From positions 1,922,001 to 1,986,000 of the forward strand of contig NC_067305.1 of the NCBI RefSeq assembly GCF_020740795.1: a stretch of 64,000 nt of DNA. The letters are read 5' to 3'. Source of the stretch: Apus apus (Eukaryota > Chordata > Aves > Apodiformes > Apodidae). Each line of letters begins with the position of its first letter. Positions within the stretch are counted from its first letter, which is position 1. Below, piece by piece: positions 47,101 through 59,100 of the stretch. The notes under the pieces are model-generated. The model saw nothing but the letters and a program-made list of their open reading frames with translations. It made no database searches and was not told the origin of the DNA. The position numbers and the translations under genes are program-made.

Positions 47101-50100
47101 GGCCACCTCCTCCTGGAGCTTTGCAAAGGCAGCCCTGGACAGCCTCCTTAGCTCCCCCCTGCCCTGCCTGGGCAGCATCCGTGCCCATCTGCTGCCTGCA
47201 GCCAGCCCACCCCTGTGCTAGGGCTGGATGCTGCCCACTGAAACAGCAGGGAGGAGGAAGCTGGTGGCAGAGGGGGTGGCCAGAGTGTGGCTGGTGGCTC
47301 GTGTGCCCTGCCACCAGGAGCCTGCAGCCCAGGTGGCCAGGGTTGGTCAGAGCAGGTCCCTTTTAGCAGCTCCTTGGTGGTGCTTTGGGAGGGTGGGCTG
47401 GGAGAGGGGACAGGAGGAAAACCCAGAAACCTGGATATTCACCAAAAAGGTCAAAAATGAGCATGAAGCACCTGGGGGGTGTGCAAACACCAACCTGAGG
47501 AGTGGCTGAGGGAGCTGGGGGTTCAGCCTGGAGACAAGGAGGCTGAGGGGAGACGTTCTGGCTCTGCAGCTGCCTGAGAGGAGGTTGGAGCCAGGGGGTT
47601 GGTCTCTTCTTCCAAGGAACAAGTGACAGGACAAGAGGAAACAACCTCAAGTTGTGCCAAGGGAGGTTTAGATTGGATATTGGAAACAATTTCTTCCCCT
47701 AAAGGGTTGCTGGACCCTGACCCAGGCTGCCCAGGGCAGGGGTGGAGTCCCCATCCCTGGGGGGGTTTCAAAGCCCTGTAGATGTGGTGCTGAGGGACAC
47801 GGGGCAGTGGTGGCCTTGGCAGGGCTGGGTTAACAGTTGGACTTGACAATCTTAAGGGCCTGTTCCAACCAAAATGATTCTTTTCTATTCTAAGCCTTCC
47901 CCCGAAGCTCTGCCCGGTGCTGGGCTGCCTGGGAGCCACGTTTTGGAGCCAGGAGCTGCATTTGTCCTGTCGGGCACAGACAGACAGACTGGGCAGGGCC
48001 TGGCCTGGAGCTCCCCTGGGGCTGCTTGGACTGGTTCCCTGCCAGGAGGGGCTGGCAGAGGTGGTGGCACAGGAGAGGAGGCCATCAGAGGGAGGCCATC
48101 CCAGCTGCCCCACGGGGCAGGCTCAGCCCAGGAGTGTGGGCAGGGATGGGGACCCAGCAGAGCCTGTTCTTCCTGCCATAAGCTTCTGTCCATTAGATGT
48201 TCTGCTGCTTTCCTGTGCTCGCCCCTCTCCCTCAGCCTGGTGCCATCACTTCTGACTGGAACACAACTGCTGGTTTCCTTCTAAGTTAAAAGCTGGAAAT
48301 TAACTTATTTTATAAAGTGAAACTAGGGTTTTGGAGGGAGGAAAACGCTGTGGGGGGGTGGGTGTTTGTGTCGTGTATGAGCCAGCAGCAGGTCACTGCC
48401 ACAGCTGGGCTGGGGCTGTGTCCCAGCTGAATGGTCACATGTGAGTGCTGGGGACATTGTCCAGCTGTGGCTGTCACCTCTGGCCTCCTGGGGAGTTGCT
48501 TCTTGGAGTCCACAAAAGGTGCCTGCAGGAAATTCAGGTGGGATCAGCAGACTGCAGGGGTCACCCTCTCTCCTCTGCTCCCTGGAGACCTCTGTACACG
48601 TGCAGCTGTGGTGAAGGGCTTGGCCACCTCTGGCAGCTGCTGGTGGCTGTGGTGGGGCTGGAGGTGGCTCATGGTGTCTTCAGAGGAGGCCATGGGAGAG
48701 CCCACACAGTCCCTCTTCCTTTGCTGAGAGCTCTTGCTGGTTTTTCCTCTTGGTCTTTCAGAACCTCCTCTAGAGGAAGGTCAGACTCTACAATAATTTA
48801 GGTTTTTTGGTGGTATGAAAGCCCAGTGCTCCAAGGAGCTGTCCTTGCTGGGGCTGATGCAGGTGGGAGACCAGGGCTGCGTGGCCTGGGCCTGGAGAAG
48901 CCAGATGCCCAGTGCAGGTGCCTGGGTGTGACTCAGGGCTGTGGTGCTTGGAGGTTCCCAGCATGGCCAGGACTGTGTCCCATGCTGGGCCACGACTGAG
49001 AGGCTGGTGCAGGGACCCACTTGGATGGGGACCTGGCTGGGGGCCAGCACGGGGCCCAGCTCCTCCTCAGGCCACCATGATGTGCGGGAGCAGGTGCTGC
49101 CCCCCCAGCCAAATCCTCCTCTGGGAGAGGGACGGGTGGGCTGTTAGTGCAGGGCTAAGAGGAAGCCATGTCTGGCTTCTAAATGCCAAGCAGAGCCTGG
49201 GGCTGGCTGCCACCTCTGCTGGTGGCTTTGGCTCTGCTCTGCTGGGACACACCGTGTCCTGCAGGTGCTGGCAGCTGGATCCGGAGGTGCCGCCAAGCGC
49301 AGAGCTGGGCAAAGGCCTCTCTGCAAATGCAAATATTTGCTTTCTGCTGCCTGTCTTGCTGCTTTTCTCTCTTTTACATTTCTGTCTGTGGCTCCTGCAG
49401 TGCTGCCCCCCTGAGTCCTCCCCCAGGGCAGTCCGTGGACTCCCAACACATTTTAGGTGCTAAAGTCACCACCATGAGGGCGGCTGCAGGATCCAGGAGC
49501 AGGAGCTGGGAGTTCCCTGGTGTAGGCCAGGTCCTCCCAAGGGGAAGACTCCTCATCCCTGCCACTTTGCTCTTTTGCTTGTTCCTTCCTTTTCCCTTGT
49601 TTTTTTATTCCTGGTTCTGCTCTTCACACTTATTTTTTGAACAGGGAAGAGGAAGAGGGTGGTGGTGGTTCAGCAGCAGCAGTGGTTGTGCTCTCTCTGC
49701 TCCCCCATCTTTTCCACCAGCTTTGTCAAAGCTCTCTGAGCATCACAGGAGGGGATGAACCATGGGAGTGTCAAACAATTTGGACTCATTTCTTGGGCTG
49801 GGAGAGGGCTGAGCATTTTTGTGGGTAGCTTTCTGTGCCAGCGAGACACAGGGGGCCAGCCTGGTGGGAACAGGACAGATGCCACGTAACAGGGACAGGG
49901 GTGGACCTCTCCAAGCACAGCCCTGCTGGGAATGCTCCTGCTTCCTTCCCTTCTGTCTCCCTGCTGTGCTGTGTTGTTTTTGCAGTGCCCCTCTGGCAGG
50001 GTGGCAGGTATCCTGCCCTGCTTGGTTTTTCTTCCCCCCACCCCCAGCCTAACATCAGGGAAAATGGGAATTTTCTGGCTCTTGGAACTGCCCTGAAGGC

Positions 50101-53100
50101 AACAGTGATTTTTTTTTGGCCTGAACTGTGTGGCCCCAAGACTGGAGCCCACCTTAGCTGGGGAGCACGTGGGGACCCTGTCTGGGCTCTCCCTGTTCCT
50201 GCGTCCCAGCACATGGGGCTGTTTTGCTCGCCCTTGAGATTACTTGCAAAACACAGAGGTCCTGGAGCATGGAAGACAAGCTGCCTGCACAGGCTTCTCC
50301 TCCCTTAAGTCTTTGGTAGGAGGTTCACAGCAGGGCTGAGGGAGCTGCACGGGGCTCCATCGGGATTTTGATTCTTCCCTGTCCCAATCAAGGTTGATAG
50401 AACCAGAGGAAATGGCCTCAAGTTGCACCAGGGGAGGTTTAGATTGGATATTAGGAACTGTTTCTTCCCCAAAAGGGTTGTCAGGCCCTGGCCCAGGCTG
50501 CCCAGGGCAGGGGTGGAGTCCCCATCCCTGGAGGGGTTTCCAAGCCCTGTAGATGTGGTGCTGAGGGACACGGGGCAGTGGTGGCCTTGGCAGGGCTGGG
50601 GGAACAGTTGAACTTGATGATCTCCAAGGTCCTTTCCAACCAAAATCATTCCATGATTCTATTTTATGATTCTATTCCATTCTGTTCCAAGTTCCCAGTT
50701 CACTGAGGGTTCCCTTGAGCCCTGACATGGCTCTGGAGGATGTCCCACCTCCTCCCCAGGAAATATCGGTCCATGATGGTCCCGAAACCCTGGGTCTGGC
50801 ATCTGTTCATTAGCCAGACATTTCTCCCTCCCTAATCACCTACTTCCTAATTGCTGTGAAGGGAGTTGGTTTTGCAGAGACAAAGTGGCTTGTTGGGGGT
50901 CCCCTGGGACAGGAGAGGCAGGAGGACTGAGCCCCTCCTGGGCTGCAGAGCCTGTCCCTGGGAGGAGCAGCTCCATTAATATCTCCCATTCATCCCTCTG
51001 CTCGTAATCCTGCCACCAGCTCTGGCGCTCAGCAGCTGGCTCTGATGTCACCCAGTGAGGATTTATTGCTGCTTCAGGTGGAGAGCAGCCGTTGGAGCAG
51101 ATGAAATCTTATGCCAGGAGGAGCTCATTCCCTGAGCAAATTGCTTGGAGAAAATCTGAGGAGACAGATGCAGCCCCATCAGATCCGCGCGTGCCGGGCG
51201 GTGGGATCGTGTGTCTGCTGGCTCTGGGAGGGGACCTGCTGGCTCTGGGAAGGGACCTGCTGCCTTAACTCCCATCTCCCCACTGTCCTGCCTGGCTCTG
51301 GCAGAAGGGACACTGGGATATTTCTGCAAACCTCTTTAATCTTTGCCTTTATGGACCCAGGGCGGAGGGTGTACTGACACTTCCCAGGTGTAACACCTTC
51401 CTTACGCCCTCCTGGCTCGCTGGGGTGAGCAGGGTGATGTGCAGACACTCTTAGTTCAACCTTTTAGTGTAGTTATGGGGGTGTGAACTCCTGTGGGGGT
51501 GCTGAGCTGTCTAGGAAGTCATTTGGGGTGGCACAGCTGCCCTCTCAGCTCTCCTGGGTGCGTCTGGCCCTCCCCGCAGCACATCTCTGTCCTCAGCTCC
51601 TCCTCCTCCAGCCTGGGCCGTGCTGGGGGTCTGCTCCTGCCTCCCCCTGCACCAGGTGGCTGGGAGCATCCCCAGGGAGGAGGGTGAGCCACACACGTGT
51701 GCACACACACACACATGGGTGGTATCCCCAGGCGTGAGCCCAGCCCTGGGGAAGGGATTTCCCCTGCCCATGGTGTCCTTGCAGCTGCGATGCCTCAAGC
51801 TGCCCCAGTGCTCCTGGGGGTCCTTCCTCTGTGCCACCCTCTGCGTGGTCCTGTGGTCCCATCCCCCAGCTCTGAGCAGCTCCCCCTGAGCAGGGTGGCC
51901 CCACTGCATGCAGGGATGTGGCTGAGAGAAGCAGCAAGTCCCAGCCTTGGCTGGTCACATCCCAGCAGGCCTGGACTGGGACACTGTTCCCTCCCAGCAG
52001 CCTTGGCTCCAGCCCCCCAACAGCCTGCAGGTCCCAGGGGAACCCACGTAATTCACCTGGGGATAATTAACAGGCATGTTGGGACTCCCCACTGTGGGTT
52101 CCTGCTCATGCCTCCAGGCCTGGTTATATGTTGTAGGAGCCACCAAACCCGTTTGGGATGTTCTGCAGCCCAGGAGCCATTGGGGGTGTAATGTGGGGGT
52201 TAATGCAAAGGCTCAGTTGCTTTCAATTGCCTTTTTCATCTCTCTCCCTGCAGGAAAGAACCTCTACACAAACGAATACGTAGCTATCAAATTGGTGAGT
52301 CCCTCCGTGGTCAGGGCAGGGATGTTGGAGCCACATGGGAAGGAGATTGTTCGTCCTCCCCAGGCTGTTGGGGAGGGTAGAGCTGAGCAGGTTGCAGTGG
52401 GTGACAAGTGGGTTGCAGTGGGTGACAGCTGGGTGGCTGCACAAGAGCTGAGCTCACAGCACAGTCCCTGCAGCTGGAGTGAGCTGGGCCCAGGGACAGG
52501 GGAGCTGGGTCTTCACTTCTTTAGGACCTCAGTGCCAGCAGCAGAGGGACCTCCAGGAGAGGATTGTCCCCACTGACACCTGCTCCTGCTAATGTCTGCC
52601 CCAGCACCCAGCTCTCTCTGGGTGGATCTGGCTCCCATAAGGGCTGCTTTTCTCTTGTTGTTCCTTGAGGCTTCATCTCCAATTGATACCAGTTTTTCTC
52701 AGCCTCAAATGCTTTTAGTCCAGCTGCTGCCAGCATGTGAAGGATGTGTCTGATGCCCAGACCCCTTGAACATCCTGCTCCCTGCAGCAGCCTTAACTGT
52801 TCTCCTTCTCTCCTCCAAGGAACCCATCAAATCCCGGGCCCCTCAGCTGCACCTGGAGTATCGGTTCTACAAGCAGCTCGGCAATGCAGGTACAGGGAAC
52901 TGGCCTCCCAGGAGGCCTGGCTGGGAAAGGGGGAAGGGGAAAAGGGAGAGGGAGGCTTCCTGAAAGTGTGACACTGCAAATTCACTCCCTGGCATGGGTG
53001 ACTCCTGCCCATCTGCTCAGCTGGGAGAGGCCAACTTTACACAGAGCCACGACTTAATCTTTGATCCCTTTTTATTTGGATCTTTCCCCCACCTCCCCCG

Positions 53101-56100
53101 CAGCAGTCAGGGATGCAGATGGAGCTGCCTTTTCCACCCTCCTGCCAAGAGCAGAGCCAGGCTGTCTGCAGCATGGAGGGAGGGCAGTGCAGAGACATCC
53201 CCCCATCTGCAGCCCCCCATCCCAGCTCAGCAGTGACATGGCTGTGACAGCATGGCCATGTGTGTCCCCTCAGGGACATGGTGTGAACTTTGGGGTTGTC
53301 GTCCTGGTCTGGGGTGGGAGTTGGACTTGGTGATCCAGGCTGTCTAAGGAGGTGGTTGAGCCACCATCCCTGGAGACATCAAAAAAGATGTGGTGCCAGG
53401 GGACAGGGTTTAGTGGTGAACATGGCAGAGTTAGGGTAGTGGTTGTACTCGATGATCTTGAAGGTTTTTTCCAACCAGAGTGATTCTGTGATGTGCTGCT
53501 CAGCCCTGTCCCCACCCTTGACAGCCCCTGCTCCATCTCTTGCAGAAGGAATTCCTCAGGTTTACTACTTTGGCCCCTGTGGGAAGTACAATGCCATGGT
53601 GTTGGAGCTGCTGGGACCCAGCCTGGAAGATCTTTTTGATCTGTGTGATCGGACCTTCACGCTCAAGACCGTCCTGATGATCGCGATCCAGCTGGTGGGT
53701 GTGGAACCTCTGCCCATGGCTCTGCTGGGTTCATCCAGGCCTGCCTGGCACAGATTGCCCCAGGGGAGCAGGGTGGGCACAGGGTGGGCTACGTGGGGAC
53801 CCCAGAGGGAAGGGGAAGGGAAGGAGGGGGGAGCCAGTGCCCAGCAGGAGATCCTGCCTGCTGGCACATCCCAGGCCACCTCCCCACACACCTCACCCTC
53901 TCCCTGCTGTAGCAGGGCCCTCCCTTACCCCCACGCAGCCCCTTTCTGAGTGTCTCTCACCTTGTATCCAAGATGTGGCCAGACTGAGGTTGTCTCCTGG
54001 GACTGGACAACCTGTTGTGCCCGTCCTTTTGACCCCAGGGTGACACACAACCTGAGGGGGGCAGGATTGCTGGGGGGGGGCAGGGGGGTGAGGCAATCTG
54101 AGCAGAGGAGGAGGGTGCAGGGGGTCTGGTGTGTCTCCCTCACAGTGCTGATGTCCTCTCCTGCCCCCAGATCACACGGATGGAGTATGTCCACACCAAA
54201 AGCCTCATCTACAGAGACGTCAAGCCAGAGAACTTCCTGGTGGGGCGGCCGGGCAGCAAGCGGCAGCACACCATCCACATCATCGATTTTGGCCTGGCCA
54301 AAGAGTATATTGACCCAGAGACCAAAAAACACATCCCCTACCGAGAGCACAAGAGCCTGACAGGGACAGCACGTTACATGAGCATCAACACCCACCTCGG
54401 GAAAGGTGTGTGCAGCCAGCCCTGCCTCCCAGCCCAAGGGGAGAGGGAAGGGAACTGCCAGAGGTGGGGCTGGGGACAAACTGCCTCTTCTGCTCTTCAG
54501 CCTGGGATGTGGGCAAGGAGCTGGGGATGCTGCAGGGTCTGGCAGGGACTGGGAAGGGGGATGCTGCAGGGTCTGGCAGGGACTGGGAAGGTGGCTGCAG
54601 GGTCTGGCAGGGACTGGGAAGGTGGCTGCAGGGGAAATGAGCCCATGTCTCTTTTTTTCCTTCATGCAGAACAAAGCCGCAGGGATGACCTGGAAGCATT
54701 AGGGCACATGTTTATGTACTTCCTCCGTGGGAGCCTTCCGTGGCAAGGCCTGAAGGTATCTGCCAGCTCCTGCTGTCCCTGGGCATGGCTGTCCTGGGGG
54801 GCTGGGTCTGCTCTGCCACTGGCAGCAGCCGGGTGTGTGGGGGAAGCTTTTTCTTCCTGGGTCAGTGCCCCACCAGATGGAGGGGCCGTTGCTCTGAGGT
54901 CTGTGCCAGGCCCGTGCTGTGCAGGGCGGCTGGAGATGTCCCTGTGTGTCCCTCCTGCTTTGCAGCTATCCCAGCTGCTCTCACAGTGGCTGTCCTGGAA
55001 CTGCACTCCTCAGTGCTTGTCCTATGGACCTGCTCTGGGTGAGGGGACTCCCTGGGAATGAGATCTCCTCCCTGGAGAAGGGAGACCAAGGAACCCTTTG
55101 TGGTCTGACAGCACCCAGTGCCTTCCCCCCTTCCCACCTGGCCATCCTGCTGACCTGCCCCTTGTCTCTGCCAGGCCGACACGCTAAAGGAGAGGTACCA
55201 GAAGATTGGTGACACCAAAAGAGCCACTCCAGTGGAGGTGCTCTGTGAGAACTTCCCAGGTGAGGGCCTGTCCCTGTCCCCAGAGCCCCCTGGCCTGGCA
55301 GCCTGCCCCCTGCCCCAGCTGAGCCCGCTCTGTCCCCGCAGAGGAGATGGCCACGTACCTGCGCTACGTGCGGCGGCTGGATTTCTTTGAGAAGCCCGAC
55401 TATGACTACCTGAGGAAGCTCTTCACAGACTTGTTCGAGAGGAACGGTTACGTGTTCGACTACGAATACGACTGGGCAGGGAAGCCACTGGTGAGGAGCA
55501 AGGGGGCAGGGGCTGGCAGAGGGTGCTGGGCCCCAGGGCGCCCAGGGGGCAGCGTGGTTGGGGGGTCAGGATGGTCTGTGGCTGCAGCCCAGGAGATCAT
55601 AGCCATCCCCAAGAGATCAGCTCCACCAGTCCTCAGCAGGCACAGCTCCAAGCCTGAGGTAGAGCTGGGACACAGGAATTTGGGGCTCCTGGGAACCCAG
55701 CAGTCAAGTTGTCACCTCCCTTTCTGCCCTGAGCACCCTCCAGGACTCAGTGCAGCCACACAGCAGGCGTGGCTGTTGGGGCAGGGGTAGGGGCTGGGAT
55801 CAAGCCCCTGTTCTGGGGTGGTTTGTATGTTTGTCCCAGGGTTGGCTCTGGGGGCACGGGGTGGCAGGAGGGTGACTGTGCTGCTGCTGATGTTGTCCTT
55901 GTGTCCCCAGCCCACCCCCATCGGCACGATGCACAGCGAGGTGCAGGTGCAGCCCCCGAGCAGAGACAAAGCACAGCCACACACCAAACACCAGGTGAGC
56001 AGCAGCCCTGCCAGGCACAGCTCCAGCAGCTGTGCCACAGCCCCGCAGGGCCTGGGCCTTCCTTTCATCCCCAGTGGGTGGGAGGGCTTCCTCTCCGAGT

Positions 56101-59100
56101 CTGTGGCTAGTGGGGGCACCAGGGCAGTGTCCCTGGGGCTGGGTGGCTTGGCAGAAGGAGGACAAAGCAGCCATGGGAGGCTCTGCCACGGCAGGGAAGT
56201 GCCAGGCCTGGCTGGCTGATGAGCTGCAGGGTTCAGCACCAGGCATGGTCCAGGCTGAGCCACCCCGTGCTGCGTGGCCCCTGGGAGTTATTTCCTGCTG
56301 TTTGTGGTGCCTCTTTCATCGATGGGATGGGGACACTGGAGAAGGGAGGGGGCTGCCTGGGCCTCCATGGGTATCCGTGGGCAGTGTGTGGCTCCGTGCT
56401 GGAAAGAGGGGCTGGCTCTGCCCTGGGAACCAGCAGGACATGTGGGGCTGAACTGGAACCAGCCCAGGGCAGGGATAGGCAGGGCTGTGCAGGCAGCTCC
56501 TGCCTGGCTCACCCTGGGGGAAAGGGCTGGGCTGCCCAGCCCTTCTCCAGTGCTGGGGCCTGGTGCAGGAAGGACAGCTCTGGGACTGCTGCCGTCAGGA
56601 GCACAAGGTCGGGCGTTTCCCCAGCAGTCCTGGACAGACCCTCAACCTCTTGCCTTCAGCCTGCACGGGGAGCAGAGCAAATGGGCTAGAGCTGGGGGTG
56701 CAGCACCCTGTCCTCCCTCACCCATGGAGGTGCCCCTCGCTGCTCCAGGACGAGCCTGGGGAGCTGGGACAGCCCTGGCTCTCACTGGCAGCTCTTCCTT
56801 AGGGAGGGGGCGACATCTTCACAGCCCCCCCTGGCTGATGCCCGGGAACTTGCTCACAGTAAGGGCTGCTTTCTGCCTCCAGCGTGGGAGAAGCGCCGTG
56901 GATCAACATCCCTTCTTGAGAGCCGTGGGCAAGGCAAAGCGTTCAACTCCCACAGCCTGGGAGCAGTTTCCAGCCTGGGGCTCTGCAGGGACCCCCAGCG
57001 CCACGGGGCTGTGCCGTGCTCACCGTGAGGAGGGTTTGGCAGGGAGGAGCCCGTGTCCCCGGGGAGCAGCGCAGCTCACTTCGCCGCCGTCTCAGCCGGC
57101 TGGGAAGCGCTGCCCTCGGCCGGCAGCCTCTGCCCCCGCAGCGAGCGGCTCCGCCCGCCCCGCACGCAGCCCTGGGCGGGACCGGGGACCCTCCGCGCCT
57201 GGGGAGACGTGCCCAGAGCCCCGCTCCGCGCCGGGCTGTGTGTGTGTCCGTGGCACGGAGGGTGCAGCCCCGCGGTGCCGCCGCAGGGACCGGGACAGTG
57301 CCCTTCACAGTCACAAACTCGAGCTGCTCCGGTCATGTTTTTTGCTTTTGCATGTCTTATTTTCTCGACTCCCTTTGCCACTTCTTCTCCCTGCCCCTGC
57401 CCCTTCCACCTCTCCCTTCTCTTCCCCATTCCTCCTCTTTTTTTCTTTTGTTTCTTTTCATCCTGTTCCTCCTGCCTGTCGCGAGCAGCCGCCCGAGGGG
57501 ACGGAGTTGTGGGATCCTCAGGCCGGGGGGCAGCCTGCCGAGGAGCCTGTGGGAGCTCACCTGGCAGCCGGCAGGCTCGGGGGGTCCGTCCAGGTACATG
57601 CAACCACGCGCCGAGGGCAGGGGCGGGCACGGGGGGTGACAGAGCCAACCTGCCCCACACCACCTGCCTGTGCCAGGCCCAGCCCTGCTCCCCTTGCACA
57701 GGCGCAGGGTCTGGCCCCGGCTGCCACACCCGGAGCTGGGGGCTGTGCTGCCCTGCCCGTGGTGGGGGGTGCTCACAGCTCACAGACCAGGCTGCTGCTG
57801 CTTCCCGGGGGCTGCCAGGCTCCCTTGGTGCTGCTGGTGGGACTCAGCAGGCAGAGGTGGGCAAAGCACTGACTGCCAGGCAGGGGGTGGGCATCAGGAT
57901 CTGCCCCCAGTGCTGCCAGTCCCAGCAGTGCCGGACAACGTGGCCTCATCCCACCCGGGGACTTCCCTGTGCCTCCTTTGGCCGGAGTGACGGCTTCCAG
58001 CCCTGCCCTCCTCTCTCTCCCTGGGGCTCCTCAGCCCTGGCTCCCTGTGCTCACTGCCCTGCGCCCCTCGGGCCGGGGGGCTCAGCCCAGGGGGGTGGCC
58101 GGGCACCACAAACCCCCCCGGGCTGGGCCTGCGCCGCTTCCTCCGTCTCTGCTTCCGTCCCCGCCGCTGCCGCTTCTTCCTGCTGCTCCGCCGGGAATCT
58201 CTGCTGGTGCTGGGCCCTGGGCCAGGCCGTGGGGCTCACGCTCTGCCCTGCTCCTCCTGCACCACCTCCCCTCCCTGCTGCTGCTCCCTGCTCTCGCTCT
58301 GCCAACCTCCCCCGTCCTGTGCCCGGCGCTGCGGGGGTCTCGGTGGCGCTCGGGGGGTCTCTGGGCCTGTTTCTGGGACTGCAGCTGGAGGCTGCCCGGC
58401 GGGCTGGGCACTGCCTGCCGGATGGCAGCTCCTCCACGAGCCTGGGGAAGGCCAAGCCTCCTCAGAGGGATGAGCAGCTTGGCCATCCTTGGGCCTGTGC
58501 ATCCCCGGGGAGCTCCTGGCTTTGCCTGGGGGCAGCAGGCACAAGAAGGGGTCCAGGCAAGCCCCAGTTGCCTGTGCCAGCCCCATCGTTGCTTTGGTGG
58601 CTTGGATCTCCTCGCGGCCCTGGCACCCTGCGCAGCCCTGCAGGGTGGGCACTGGGCTGGGTCCTGCAGGGTCTGGCCGTGCTGGGGAGCAGGAGCTGTG
58701 GCCACTCGCTGGGCCATGGTTGAGGTCTCCTCGGAGCTGACAGCTTCATGGGGCTGTCTCCCAGACCCATTGCGGCTGGCTGCCAGTAATCCCCTCATCC
58801 CGGGGGGTCTGCAGGGGTTCCCAGGAGCCAAGATCCTCCTGGAGACACCGAGGGAACCAGACCACCCTGTATGATGGGGCTGTCTGGGAGCGCTCAGCAC
58901 CGAGGCTGAGCACTGGCTGTCGGGGCAAGGGCACCATCCTGCATGGGGACCTCGGTGCTCCCAGCTCGTGCAGGGCCAGGGGAGCTGTGTCACCTCCTGG
59001 GGCTGTTCTGAGATGCAGCTGCCGTGGGGTGGGGGACAAGGCCAAGGACCTGCCCATGCCCCACGGGCCGCCCCACGCTGACCCTCTTCTCTCCCCAGGT

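Larger units (their letters stand above)
44167..52253 (+). other. CSNK1G2: CSNK1G2 intron, about 8.1 kb
   Basis: Bounded by GTGAGA and CTCCCTGCAG. It contains CR1 copies at 47496-47894 and 50396-50688, an (AC)n patch near 51694-51715 and a short CTGCTGGCTCTGGGA duplication near 51237-51273. The stretches 44167-47495, 47895-50395 and 50689-52253 show no exon or RNA gene that I can support. Confidence 0.7.

Noticed and set aside
56274-58723. Overlapping plus-strand frames of 532 and 556 codons in the intron after exon 9
   Set aside because: They run through GC-rich intron sequence and match nothing. Only the 105 bp stretch 57489-57593 has splice boundaries and resemblance to a known exon.
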